Origin: Nonomuraea muscovyensis
Lineage (GTDB): Bacteria; Actinomycetota; Actinomycetes; Streptosporangiales; Streptosporangiaceae
Length of the DNA: 64,000 nucleotides
Reading direction: 5' to 3'
Assembly (NCBI RefSeq): GCF_014207745.1
Contig: NZ_JACHJB010000001.1
Location: 2,356,001-2,420,000 of the forward strand
The notes below the pieces were generated by a model. It was not told the DNA's origin. It was given only the letters and a program-made list of their open reading frames with translations, and ran no database searches. Of the stretch, positions 19,740 through 27,753 are shown one piece after another (the stretch's first letter is position 1; the number at the start of each line of letters is the position of its first letter). Made by a program: the position numbers and the translations under genes.

Positions 19740-20975
19740 TCAGGTCTGGTCGGCGGGGCGCGGGCCGGCAGGAGGCGGGTCGGCCGGGGAGGGGTCGGTG
19801 GGGGCGGAGTCAGCGGCGCCGGAGCCGATGACCGTGGAGTCAGTGGCAGTGGAGTCGGTGGAGCCGGATCCGGTGGGACTACCGGCGGCGGGAGTGTCGG
19901 CGGCGGGCAGGGCGGAAGAGCCGATGACGCGGCGGATCCAGGCGTCGGGGTCGGAGATCTCCGCGATCGTCGGGAGGGTCTCCGGTGAGGTCCAGACCTG
20001 GTTGAAGCCGTCCATCCCGGCCTTGCCCACCACCGTGCGCACGAAGGCGGACCCCTCGGCGTACTGCTTCATCTTCAGCTCGATGCCGAGCAGGCGGCGG
20101 ACGGTGCGGTCGAGGCGGGAGCCGCTCTCGCGGCGTGCGGCGAACTTGGCGCGGATGTCGGCCACCGAGGGCACCACCGAGGGCCCGACGGCGTCCATGA
20201 CGTAGTCGCCGTGGCCTTCCACGAGGGTCATCACGGCCGTCAGCCGGTCGAGGATCGCCTTCTGGGCGGGCGTCTGGATGGCGTCGATGAGGTTGCCGTC
20301 GCCCCCGCGCACCACCTCGGCCACCGTGTCGGCGGCGCTGCGCAGCCGTTCGAGGAGGGTGGTGAGGTCGAGGTCGGAGGCCAGCAGGAACTCGGTCATC
20401 TGCGAGCGGATGTACTCGCGCAGCCACGGCACCCCGGTGAACTGCACCCGGTGGGTCTCCTCGTGGAGGCACACCCAGAGGCGGAAGTCGTGCGGGTCGA
20501 CGTTCATCTCGCGCTCGGCGTGGACGATGTTGGGCGCGACGAGGGTCAGGCGGCCCGTCGGCTCGCGGCCGGCCGGGTCGGGCGGCAGGAACAGCTCGTA
20601 CTGGCCCAGCACCCGTGAGGCGAGGAAGGCCAGGACGGCACCGACCTCGACGCCGGTGATGCGGGACCCCACGGCGGCCACGATGGGCGGAGGAGGGTTC
20701 GCACCGTCGCCGACCCGCTGGGTCAGCGGCTCCAGCACGACGCGGAACCCCTCGACGTTGGCCCTGATCCAGCCCGGCCGGTCGACGATGGTCGCGGGCT
20801 GCGGAGCGGCCTCGGCGTGAATCTTGGTGAACTCGCGCACATGCCCCTCGGCCTCGCGGGACAGCGTGCGGAGCTCGGTGACGGCCTGTCTGGCCTCCTC
20901 CCGGCTCACCTGAGGACCGGAGCGCACCAGGCGCGTGCCGGTCGTGACGGCCAGATCCCAGTCGATCACCTGCAT
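19740..20975 (-). CDS. Zinc-dependent metalloprotease, DUF2342 family
   Basis: A 411-aa protein of the actinobacterial family often annotated as F420-biosynthesis-associated. The gluzincin-like HEETH motif is in [14 protein letters not shown] and the rest is helical, with LAPNIVHAE upstream. The last 60 residues are a low-complexity Ser/Asp/Thr/Pro tail. Physiological substrate is unknown. ATG at 20975 is chosen over GTG at 20984. Between dacB and tilS, a conserved neighbourhood. Confidence 0.85.
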   Translation of the reverse strand: MQVIDWDLAVTTGTRLVRSGPQVSREEARQAVTELRTLSREAEGHVREFTKIHAEAAPQPATIVDRPGWIRANVEGFRVVLEPLTQRVGDGANPPPPIVAAVGSRITGVEVGAVLAFLASRVLGQYELFLPPDPAGREPTGRLTLVAPNIVHAEREMNVDPHDFRLWVCLHEETHRVQFTGVPWLREYIRSQMTEFLLASDLDLTTLLERLRSAADTVAEVVRGGDGNLIDAIQTPAQKAILDRLTAVMTLVEGHGDYVMDAVGPSVVPSVADIRAKFAARRESGSRLDRTVRRLLGIELKMKQYAEGSAFVRTVVGKAGMDGFNQVWTSPETLPTIAEISDPDAWIRRVIGSSALPAADTPAAGSPTGSGSTDSTATDSTVIGSGAADSAPTDPSPADPPPAGPRPADQT

Positions 20976-21004
20976 ACCGTCCACCGTACGTGCTCAGCCT
21001 GCGC

Positions 21005-21224
21005 CCCGCGAAGGAGCGCCGGTGTCTGGACTGAGGAGGGAGGGAGCGAAGCGACCGAACGACGAGGGAAGACGCCGGATCCAGCGACTGAGCCGCGATC
21101 CGCAGGATCGCCATGAGCCCGCGAAGGAGCGCCGGTGTCTGGACTGAGGAGGGAGGGAGCGAAGCGACCGAACGACGAGGGAAGACGCCGGATCCAGCGA
21201 CTGAGCCGCGATCCGCAGGGTCGC
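21005..21224. repeat. 107-bp tandem duplication downstream of dacB
   Basis: Copy 1 at 21005-21111 and copy 2 at 21118-21224 are identical except for one base (21107 A, 21220 G); they are separated by 6 bp (period 113). Each copy contains GAGGGAGGGAGCGAAGCGAC and ends in a hairpin CGATCC-GCA-GGATCG (perfect in copy 1 at 21096-21110, with one G-T pair in copy 2). It fills the dacB-metalloprotease gap. Non-coding; possibly a dispersed intergenic element. Confidence 0.9.
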
Positions 21225-21228
21225 GAGG

Positions 21229-22650
21229 TCAGGAGCGGGCGACGATGGCGGCCAGGCGGTCGAGCGCCGGCTCGGCGTAGACCGGGACGCGGTCGGCCAT
21301 GAAGGCGAACGTCACCAGCCGGCCGTCCTTCGTGGTGGCCAGCCCGGCGAGGGTGCTGACGTGGTTGAGGGTGCCGGTCTTGGCGCGTACGAGGCCGACC
21401 TGGCCCTTGCTGTCGGGGCCGACGAACCGCCTGCCGTTGCCGAGCGAGCCGGAGAACCCGGCGACGGGCATGCCGGGCGCCACGGCGTGCAGGGCGGGGT
21501 GGGCCGGGGAGGAGGCCACGGCCAGGATCCTGGCGAGCGCGGCGGGGGTGATGCGGTTGTGCGGCGACAGGCCGCTGCCGTCGCGGACGAGCACGCCGTC
21601 GGCGACGCCGAGGCGCTTGACCACCTGCTGGACGGCGGTGGCGGCGCCGTCGAAGGAGGCGGGCCGGCCCTCCTTGAGAGCGACCTGCCGGGCCAGCGCC
21701 TCGGCCAGGTCGTCGTGACTGTGCGTCAGGGTGCGCTCGACGAGCGCGTACACGGGCGCCGACTCGACGCGGGCCAGCTCGGCCGCGCCGGCGGGGGCCT
21801 TGGCCGGGCGTGCGGAGCCGGTCACGCCGATGCCCTGGCGGCCGAGGAGCCGGGCGAAGGCGGCGGCGGCGTAGCGCGGCGGGTCGGAGACGCGGGGCGC
21901 GGGCTGGCCGGGGTAGCGGCGACCCTCGTCCATCGCCAGCGCGGACACCGGCGCGACCTCGCCGTCGGGCACGTAGTTCGGCTTCCAGCAGGGGCAGACG
22001 CCGGGTCCGGTGTAGAGGGACGCGTCGTAGGAGAGCGTGACCTTGGTGACGCCCTCGGCCTTCAGCGCGGTGGCGGTGCGCGAGGCGAGGATGGCCAGCG
22101 ACGCGGGCTTGGGGTAGGCGCCGGACCTGGCCGACGGGCCCGCCAGCGTGGGGTCGCCGCCGCCGACCAGCACGACCGCGCCGGGCGACGCGCCCTGCAC
22201 GACCCGCGTGGCCAGTCGGGCGTCGGGGCCGAGCGAGGCGAGCGCCGCCGCGCTGGTGATCACCTTCGTGGTGGACGCGGGCGTGATGCCGGTGTCGGCG
22301 TTGGCGGCGAAGATCCGCTCGCCGGTGGCGGCGTCGACGACGATCGCGCCCACCCGGTTCCCGAGCGCTTTGTCACCCAGGGCGACGGTGAGTTGCTGCG
22401 TCAAAGTACCCTTAGTCGGGAGAGGTCCTCCCCCGGACCTCGCCGGCAGCCCGGCCAGCACAGGGCCCGCGGTGACCACGGGGGCGGACGGAGGTGTCGA
22501 AGGAGACGCTGCCGGCTCGGTCGGTGATGACTGCCTCGTCAACGCGCTCAGGTTCGCGTCGTCGCTCACCAGGTAGACGCCGGTGACGATGGTGACGACC
22601 TGCAGCAGGACGAGAGTGGTCAGCATCACCCACCGCTCGTGCCGTGCCAC
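21229..22650 (-). CDS. dacB: D-alanyl-D-alanine carboxypeptidase/endopeptidase (PBP4 family, S13)
   Basis: Low-molecular-mass penicillin-binding protein that trims or cleaves peptidoglycan cross-links. After an N-terminal transmembrane anchor (about residues 8-30) and a Pro/Ser linker come the active-site SxxK motif (ASTTKVI), an SxN-like motif reading SHD in [11 protein letters not shown], and KTG in [11 protein letters not shown]. The middle part holds the family insert domains ([10 protein letters not shown] has a CxC). GTG at 22650 follows a GAGAGG box; an ATG at 22689 would add 13 arginine-rich residues and is a close alternative. Divergent from ppa. Confidence 0.92.
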   Translation of the reverse strand: MARHERWVMLTTLVLLQVVTIVTGVYLVSDDANLSALTRQSSPTEPAASPSTPPSAPVVTAGPVLAGLPARSGGGPLPTKGTLTQQLTVALGDKALGNRVGAIVVDAATGERIFAANADTGITPASTTKVITSAAALASLGPDARLATRVVQGASPGAVVLVGGGDPTLAGPSARSGAYPKPASLAILASRTATALKAEGVTKVTLSYDASLYTGPGVCPCWKPNYVPDGEVAPVSALAMDEGRRYPGQPAPRVSDPPRYAAAAFARLLGRQGIGVTGSARPAKAPAGAAELARVESAPVYALVERTLTHSHDDLAEALARQVALKEGRPASFDGAATAVQQVVKRLGVADGVLVRDGSGLSPHNRITPAALARILAVASSPAHPALHAVAPGMPVAGFSGSLGNGRRFVGPDSKGQVGLVRAKTGTLNHVSTLAGLATTKDGRLVTFAFMADRVPVYAEPALDRLAAIVARS

Positions 22651-22735
22651 GTCGCCTGACCTCTCTCCTGGTGTTCGCCTACGAGACATTAACGCCCAGC
22701 CGGGGGTGCCCGGCGGGTTGAGCGGAGGAACCGCG

Positions 22736-23236
22736 GTGGAGTTCGACGTTGTCGTTGAGATTCCCAAGGGACAACGGAACAAGTACGAAGTGGACCACGA
22801 AACCGGGAAGATCAGGCTTGACCGGCTCCTGTTCACCTCCACGCAGTACCCCGCCGACTACGGCTTCATCGAGAACACCCTCGGCGAGGACGGCGATCCT
22901 CTCGACGCGCTGGTGCTGCTGCAGGAGCCGACGTTCCCGGGCTGCTACATCACCTGCCGGGCGGTCGGCATGTTCCGGATGACCGACGAGAAGGGCGGCG
23001 ACGACAAGGTCCTGTGCGTCCCCGCCACGGACCCCCGGATGGAGCACATCCGCGACATCCACCACGTCGCCGAGTTCGACCGGCTGGAGATCCAGCACTT
23101 CTTCGAGGTCTACAAGGACCTGGAGCCGGGCAAGTCGGTCGAGGGAGCCAACTGGGTGGGCCGCATGGAGGCCGAGGCCGAGATCGAGCGGTCGTTCCAG
23201 CGGGCCAAGGACCAGGGTTACGGCCACGGCCACTGA
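22736..23236 (+). CDS. ppa: Inorganic pyrophosphatase
   Basis: Hydrolyses pyrophosphate and so drives biosynthetic reactions. 166-aa family I enzyme: [18 protein letters not shown] at the start, [24 protein letters not shown] with the Mg-binding aspartates, and [20 protein letters not shown]. The start is a GTG at 22736 with GGAGGAA 6 nt upstream; the longer frame from 22583 crosses the dacB start region. Divergent to dacB, an arrangement widely conserved in actinomycetes. Confidence 0.97.
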   Translation: MEFDVVVEIPKGQRNKYEVDHETGKIRLDRLLFTSTQYPADYGFIENTLGEDGDPLDALVLLQEPTFPGCYITCRAVGMFRMTDEKGGDDKVLCVPATDPRMEHIRDIHHVAEFDRLEIQHFFEVYKDLEPGKSVEGANWVGRMEAEAEIERSFQRAKDQGYGHGH

Positions 23237-23240
23237 CAGG

Positions 23241-24506
23241 TCAGGCGGCGGCGGGCCTGGTGGCGCCCACCAGGTCCGTCCGGTGGATCGAGGCGACCCG
23301 CACCACGTCACCGGTCTGCGGGGCGTGCACCATCATGCCCTCCCCGACGTAGATGCCGACGTGGTGGATGGTGCCGGGGTCCTCGCTGATGTGGCCGAAG
23401 AAGACGAGGTCACCGCGACGGAGCTGGTCGAGCGGCACGTGCGGGCCCGAGGTCCACTGCGTGCCCGTCCAGTGGTCGAGCCGCACTCCCACGCGTTCCC
23501 AGGCGCGCATGGTCAGCCCTGAGCAGTCGTAGCTGCCGGGCCCGTCGGCCGCCCACACGTACGGCTTGCCGAGCTGGCCGAGCGCCCAGTTGGCCGCGAT
23601 GTCGCCGCCGAGCGATCCCTTGGCCATCAGCTCGCCCTTATTGTAGCCGCCGAGCGCGTTGAGCCGCTCCAGCCTGGCCTGCCGGCGTTCCTCACGCGCT
23701 CTGGCCAGGCGCTGGGCTCGGGTGCGCGCGGCGTCGACCCGCTCCTCCAGCGTGTCGCGCCGGCGTTCGAGCAGGCGGGTCTGGCGTAGCTGGCCGGCCA
23801 CGGCCTCCTCGGCGGCGATCTTGGCGAGGCGGGCCCGCTCGGCTGCCGTCTGGTGGTCGGCGTAGGCGTCGGCCGCCTGCCGCCGCAGGATGGCGGAGAC
23901 CTGCTGGGCGTCCCGCATGCGGTCGAGGATGCCGGCGCGCTCGCCGGCGAGCTGTTCCAGCACGCCGGCGCGGTGGAGGTAGCCGTCGGGGCCGCCGGTG
24001 TCGTTCATCATCATCACGTACGGGTGGCGCAGGTCGACGCCGGCATAGGTCTCGGCGACGACGACGGCGACGGCCTGCCGGGCCCGCTCCACCTCGGCGT
24101 CGGCCGCGGCGAGCCTGGCCTGGGCCTGCTCGTAGGCGCGCTGCGCGTGGGCGAGCCGGACCTGCTCGCCGTTGTAGGCCTCCACCAGCCGCTCGACGCC
24201 CGCCGTGAGGTCGTCGAGGCGCGCTTCGGCGCCGGCCAGCTTGGCGCTCGCCACGCCCAGTTCCTTGGTGCGTTCGCGCGTGGTCTGCCGGGCCTCGCGC
24301 ACGTCCTGCTTGGACGGCCCGTCGCGGCCGGGGTCGGCGTGGGCGGGCGAGCACAGGGCGAGGACCAGCCAGGCGGCCAGGCCCGCCCGCAGGGTCCGCC
24401 CGGACACGGTGCGCAAAAACACGGCACCCCCGGACACGGTGCGCCCAGACGCGGTGCGCCCGGACACGCTGCGCATGGAGATGGGGCGCATGGAGACGGC
24501 GCGCAT
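23241..24506 (-). CDS. Secreted NlpC/P60 peptidoglycan endopeptidase
   Basis: A 421-aa RipA-like cell-wall hydrolase. Signal segment AGLAAWLVLALCSPAHA (cleavage near residue 57), a long coiled coil (about 65-290, rich in Ala/Glu/Arg), then an NlpC/P60 domain with catalytic Cys in SYDCSGLTMRAW, His in IHHVGIYVG and a third polar residue in HAPQTGD. The coiled coil probably blocks the active site until processed, as in RipA. The N-terminal 40 residues before the signal are odd, built from (V/A)SGRT repeats. The ATG at 24506 follows GAGGGGG. Confidence 0.9.
   Translation of the reverse strand: MRAVSMRPISMRSVSGRTASGRTVSGGAVFLRTVSGRTLRAGLAAWLVLALCSPAHADPGRDGPSKQDVREARQTTRERTKELGVASAKLAGAEARLDDLTAGVERLVEAYNGEQVRLAHAQRAYEQAQARLAAADAEVERARQAVAVVVAETYAGVDLRHPYVMMMNDTGGPDGYLHRAGVLEQLAGERAGILDRMRDAQQVSAILRRQAADAYADHQTAAERARLAKIAAEEAVAGQLRQTRLLERRRDTLEERVDAARTRAQRLARAREERRQARLERLNALGGYNKGELMAKGSLGGDIAANWALGQLGKPYVWAADGPGSYDCSGLTMRAWERVGVRLDHWTGTQWTSGPHVPLDQLRRGDLVFFGHISEDPGTIHHVGIYVGEGMMVHAPQTGDVVRVASIHRTDLVGATRPAAA
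24398..24506 (-). repeat. 15-nt repeats encoding the SGRT-rich N-terminus
   Basis: CGGACACGGTGCGC recurs at 24401-24414 and 24431-24444, with variants at 24446-24459 and 24461-24474; ATGGAGA-type 15-nt units follow to 24506. They encode VSGRT-like pentapeptides and alternative MR(A/P)VS starts, lengthening the n-region of the signal peptide. Confidence 0.6.
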
Positions 24507-24534
24507 GGATCCCCCTCACAGAGGTGACTCTCTG

Positions 24535-24570
24535 CACACCTTTCCCAGTGGTTACAGTTCACACACCTTT
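24535..24570. promoter_or_regulatory. Direct repeat upstream of the NlpC/P60 gene
   Basis: CACACCTTT occurs at 24535-24543 and 24562-24570, 27 nt apart, in the 83-nt gap before the NlpC/P60 gene (AAAGGTGTG on its coding strand). The spacing is close to 2.5 helical turns. It may be a regulator site; no known consensus is recognised. Confidence 0.3.
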
Positions 24571-24589
24571 CACTCACGTACCGTAATCA

Positions 24590-25243
24590 TCAGAGGCGGA
24601 AGAGGCGTTCGATCCACGGCCGGATGCCGGCCACGGCGGGCTCGGGGCCGCGTGGATAGGTGAAGACGGGGGTGCCGACTCCGTAGGCGGCGTGCAGGCC
24701 GGCCGCCTTGCACCAGTCGGCGCCGACGCGGGCCGTCGCCCAGGCGGCCGCGATCGCCGGGCGGGCCTCGGGGTGCCGGTCGTAGGTCTGGTAGAGGGTC
24801 ATGGTGGCGTCGGCCGCCTGGTAGCCGTCGCCCGGGTAGGCGGTGCCGGCCAGGTAGGGGGCGGTGACGCGGCCCGCGTGGCAGCTCCCGAGCGCCCACG
24901 TCCAGTTGGCGAGGACGAGGCCCAGCACGGGGTCGGGCACCTCGGCCGCCGCGCCGTACATGCGGTCCTGGCGGGGGCCGGTCAGGCGGCGGGAGGTCCA
25001 GAACCAGTCGAGGTCGCCGGGCGGCTCGCCCGCGGCCAGCCACGACAACAGGGCCAGACCGCGGGCGGTGCGCAGGCGGCAGAGGTCGAGCACGTGGCGC
25101 AGCATGCGCGGCCCACGGTCGAGCCAGGTGGGCCAGGCGATGTGGTGGCTGCGCGCCACCAGGTCGGCCAGCTCGCCGTGGACCGGCAGCGGGCAGACGC
25201 GGCATCCGAGGAGCGGGTCCTCGCGCAGTTCGTAGGCCCGCAT
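24590..25243 (-). CDS. Conserved hypothetical protein
   Basis: A 217-aa soluble, Trp- and Ala-rich protein without recognised domain. Notable are two N-terminal cysteines in LLGCRVCPLP, a helical middle part (LVLANWTWALGSCHAG) and a C-terminal FTYPRGPEP segment. No signal peptide or membrane helix. It starts 6 nt downstream of the sigma-factor stop on the same strand, so it is very likely cotranscribed with the membrane sigma/anti-sigma gene and could modulate it; that role is inferred from position only. Confidence 0.7.
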   Translation of the reverse strand: MRAYELREDPLLGCRVCPLPVHGELADLVARSHHIAWPTWLDRGPRMLRHVLDLCRLRTARGLALLSWLAAGEPPGDLDWFWTSRRLTGPRQDRMYGAAAEVPDPVLGLVLANWTWALGSCHAGRVTAPYLAGTAYPGDGYQAADATMTLYQTYDRHPEARPAIAAAWATARVGADWCKAAGLHAAYGVGTPVFTYPRGPEPAVAGIRPWIERLFRL

Positions 25244-25249
25244 CCGGCG

Positions 25250-26719
25250 TCAGGGGGTGGCCGGGCCGGACGAGGTGGGCGCCGGGGTCGGGGTCGTCGG
25301 GGTGACGCTGGGCGTCGGGGTGGCAGTCACGGTCGGGGTGGGGATGGGGCTGGGGGTGGGCCGGGACGTGCGGGTCGGCCGGGGCGGGGGTGTGCGGGTC
25401 GGCTTGGCGGTGGGGCAGGGTGTGGCGCTGGGGCCGCGGCTCTGGTGGTCGCGGGGGCGGTCGTCCGGCGGGCCGGCCGGGGTCGCGGGCGGGGTGCGGG
25501 GCGGGGTGCGGGACGGCGTGCCGCGACCCGGCGGGGTGGTGACGGGCGGGGTGGCGGCGGCGGAGTCTCGCGTCGGCCAGGCCACGGGGGCGCTCGCCGG
25601 AGCGCTCGAGTGGACCATGCCGACGGGGTAGGCGGGTGAGGCGTTGGCGACGGGCTGGACCACGGCCTGCGAGCCCTCGGGCGCCGGCTGCCACGGCGCC
25701 CTCGCGTCGGGGCCGGTCGGCGGTCCGCCGGGAGAGCCGCTCGGGAGGTGGGCGACGGGGCCCGGGGGCAGGGCGGCGGAGGCGACGCCCGGCAGGCCGC
25801 CGGGGCCGCCGCCGAAGTTCGTGAAGATCACTCCCAGCGCCACCATCGTCGCGACCGCCGCCAGCGCGCACGCCAGTGCGTGCGGCCACCGGCGTGCCTT
25901 CCGGTCCGCGGCGAGGGGAAACCCGGCGCCGTCGAGCGCTCCCGAGCGCCTGGCCACGTAGCGCCGGTAGGGCTTCAGCTCGGGGTCGGCGAAGCAGCTC
26001 ATCACCCTGATCTTGAGCGCGCCGGGCGGTGTGACCTGGGGCAGCAGCTCGAAGACCTTGGCCGCCGAGACCTGGCGCGAGCGGTGGGGCAAGCAGATCT
26101 CGCAGGCGGGCAGGTGCTGGAGGAGTTCCTCGCGCATCAGCGGCGTCAGCCGGCCCGTGAAGCCGGTGAGGATGGTGGCCCGCTGCCGGCAGTCGTAGGG
26201 CCCCTTCGCGGCCAGGACCTCGGCGGTGATCGCGTCGCGCAGCCGCTGGCGGGCCTCGTCACGGGCCGCCTCCACCTGCCGCGGCGGCACGCCGAGCACC
26301 GCCGCGATCTCCTTGACGGACATGCCGTGCACGGCCGCGAGCTCCAGGATCTCGCGGTCGGCCGCCGACAGGCTCCGGGTGGCGTTCCAGGCCATGACGC
26401 GCAGGTCGGCATCGGCGCCGGCGCCCGGTGCCGGCTCCTCGGCACCTGTGTCGCCGGGCGGCGCGGCCAGCCGGCGGCGCAGGCACTCGCGCCTGGCGAG
26501 CGCGTAAAGCCAGGGCCGCAGGCGGCTCGGATCGGACAGCGAACCGGCATGGGCGTGCGCCGCGATCAAAGTGTCGCGGAGGGCCACCAGCGCGTTGTCG
26601 GAGTGGAGAAGAAGGGACCAGCAGTATCTATAGATGCTCTCGGCGTGCGCGTCGAAGAGCGCGCCGGGGGCACCCGGGTCGTCGGCGCGGAGTGCCTGGA
26701 CCAGGACGCGGTCATTCAT
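25250..26719 (-). CDS. ECF-type sigma factor fused to a zinc-finger anti-sigma-like, membrane and Pro-rich domain
   Basis: A 489-aa protein. Residues 10-80 match sigma region 2 (AHAESIYRYCWSLL, LRPWLYALARRECL) and 115-165 sigma region 4 (LSAADREILELAAVHGMSVKEIAAVLGV). Residues 195-212 hold H202, C206 and C209 in the HX3CX2C arrangement of zinc anti-sigma domains. One transmembrane helix lies at about 280-300, then an extracytoplasmic tail of 190 residues rich in Pro, Thr and Ser, ending in TP repeats. The sigma factor thus carries its own membrane-tethering inhibitor-like part; related fused architectures exist among ECF groups. Release by proteolysis is an inference. Confidence 0.85.
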   Translation of the reverse strand: MNDRVLVQALRADDPGAPGALFDAHAESIYRYCWSLLLHSDNALVALRDTLIAAHAHAGSLSDPSRLRPWLYALARRECLRRRLAAPPGDTGAEEPAPGAGADADLRVMAWNATRSLSAADREILELAAVHGMSVKEIAAVLGVPPRQVEAARDEARQRLRDAITAEVLAAKGPYDCRQRATILTGFTGRLTPLMREELLQHLPACEICLPHRSRQVSAAKVFELLPQVTPPGALKIRVMSCFADPELKPYRRYVARRSGALDGAGFPLAADRKARRWPHALACALAAVATMVALGVIFTNFGGGPGGLPGVASAALPPGPVAHLPSGSPGGPPTGPDARAPWQPAPEGSQAVVQPVANASPAYPVGMVHSSAPASAPVAWPTRDSAAATPPVTTPPGRGTPSRTPPRTPPATPAGPPDDRPRDHQSRGPSATPCPTAKPTRTPPPRPTRTSRPTPSPIPTPTVTATPTPSVTPTTPTPAPTSSGPATP

Positions 26720-26726
26720 GTGACCG

Positions 26727-26756
26727 AATGTAATGGATTAGTAACTAGTAGTTCTA
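26727..26756 (-). promoter_or_regulatory. Putative promoter of the fused sigma-factor gene
   Basis: Minus-strand TAGAAC (26751-26756), an 18-bp spacer and TACATT (26727-26732), 7 nt before the ATG, so the mRNA may be leaderless. An 11-bp palindrome AACTAGTAGTT (26743-26753) overlaps the -35 box and could be an operator. Confidence 0.45.
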
Positions 26757-26888
26757 CCGATTCTGCGTGAATGCCATCGCTTGTCGGTAGGCGGCGCGAT
26801 AACACCGCGCCTTTCACCCAGGACAGGGTACGGCATTTCACGCCCTGCCCGATTTATCGGCGTATTTGAATTATTTTCAGGTCTGGTC

Positions 26889-27689
26889 TCACTGCTGGCG
26901 GCCCGTCAGGATCTGGCTGCCCCGGTCCACGGCGAACGGCTGGGTGGTCGGCTTGACCGTGTGCAACGGCACGGCGCCGCCCAGCGCCAGCTCCTCGTAC
27001 GGCCGCGCCGTCGAGCCCCAGGTCCGGGCCGTCACGTCGGTCTTGGCGACCTTGGCCCCGCCCGGCAGCCCCTCGACGGTCAGGATGAACCGCGGCGGCC
27101 GACCGGCCTGCACGTCGTCCACGAACGTGCTCGCGCCGCCCAGCAGCTTGCCCGCCGCGTCACGCAGCAGCGCGTTCACCACCAGGCTGCTCGCCGGAAG
27201 CTGGTACGGGTTGGCGACGTAGCCGGTGACGAGGTAGGAGCCGTCCTTCTGGCGCAGGGTCTGCACCCGTGAGACCGGGAACTGCTGGAAGGCCGAGGCG
27301 ATGCGCGCCGCGGGCCGCCACTGGGCGGGCCGGTAGTCGATCGTCACCTTGGCGGGCTTCTGCGCGGCGGTGGCCTGCCCGGTGAAGGGCAGCGAGCCGC
27401 CCGGAGGCACGGCGTCCAGCGGCTGGTCCAGCCGGACGACCTCGCGGCCACCGGCGTCGCGGGCGACCACGGTCGCCACCACGTGCTCGCCGAAGTGCCA
27501 CGGGTTGCCGTTGGCGAGGACACCCGCCCAGTTGACGACGTACCCGTCGGACGACTTGACGACGTTCGACACCTGCTCCTTGAGCGCGAGCGGTTTGAGC
27601 TGCTGCTGCGGCTGCTCCTCGGTCGAGCACCCGGCCAGGCAGATCGCGCCGAGTGCGAGGAGGCCGACGGTAAGGCTACGCGGAGTCAC
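26889..27689 (-). CDS. Secreted lipoprotein of unknown function
   Basis: A 266-aa protein with a short lipoprotein signal (VGLLALGAICLAGC; lipobox LAGC, lipidated Cys near residue 21). The mature part is beta-rich, with YVVNWAGVLANGNP, VVATVVARDAGG and YLVTGYVANPYQLP, resembling FxLYD-like or immunoglobulin-like folds, but I recognise no family with certainty. The GTG at 27689 places a standard signal peptide at the N-terminus; the longer frame from 27749 adds a non-signal leader. Isolated between the sigma-factor and ABC-F genes. Confidence 0.75.
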   Translation of the reverse strand: MTPRSLTVGLLALGAICLAGCSTEEQPQQQLKPLALKEQVSNVVKSSDGYVVNWAGVLANGNPWHFGEHVVATVVARDAGGREVVRLDQPLDAVPPGGSLPFTGQATAAQKPAKVTIDYRPAQWRPAARIASAFQQFPVSRVQTLRQKDGSYLVTGYVANPYQLPASSLVVNALLRDAAGKLLGGASTFVDDVQAGRPPRFILTVEGLPGGAKVAKTDVTARTWGSTARPYEELALGGAVPLHTVKPTTQPFAVDRGSQILTGRQQ

Positions 27690-27753
27690 TTTGCCGTGAT
27701 AGCCCCTGCATGGGTACGGCTGGCACGGGACACGCGCCAGCCGTACCAACTCT

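Noticed and set aside
24507..24589. Cyclic di-AMP (ydaO) riboswitch before the NlpC/P60 gene
   Set aside because: The 83-nt gap is too short and lacks the conserved core; only a short direct repeat is present.
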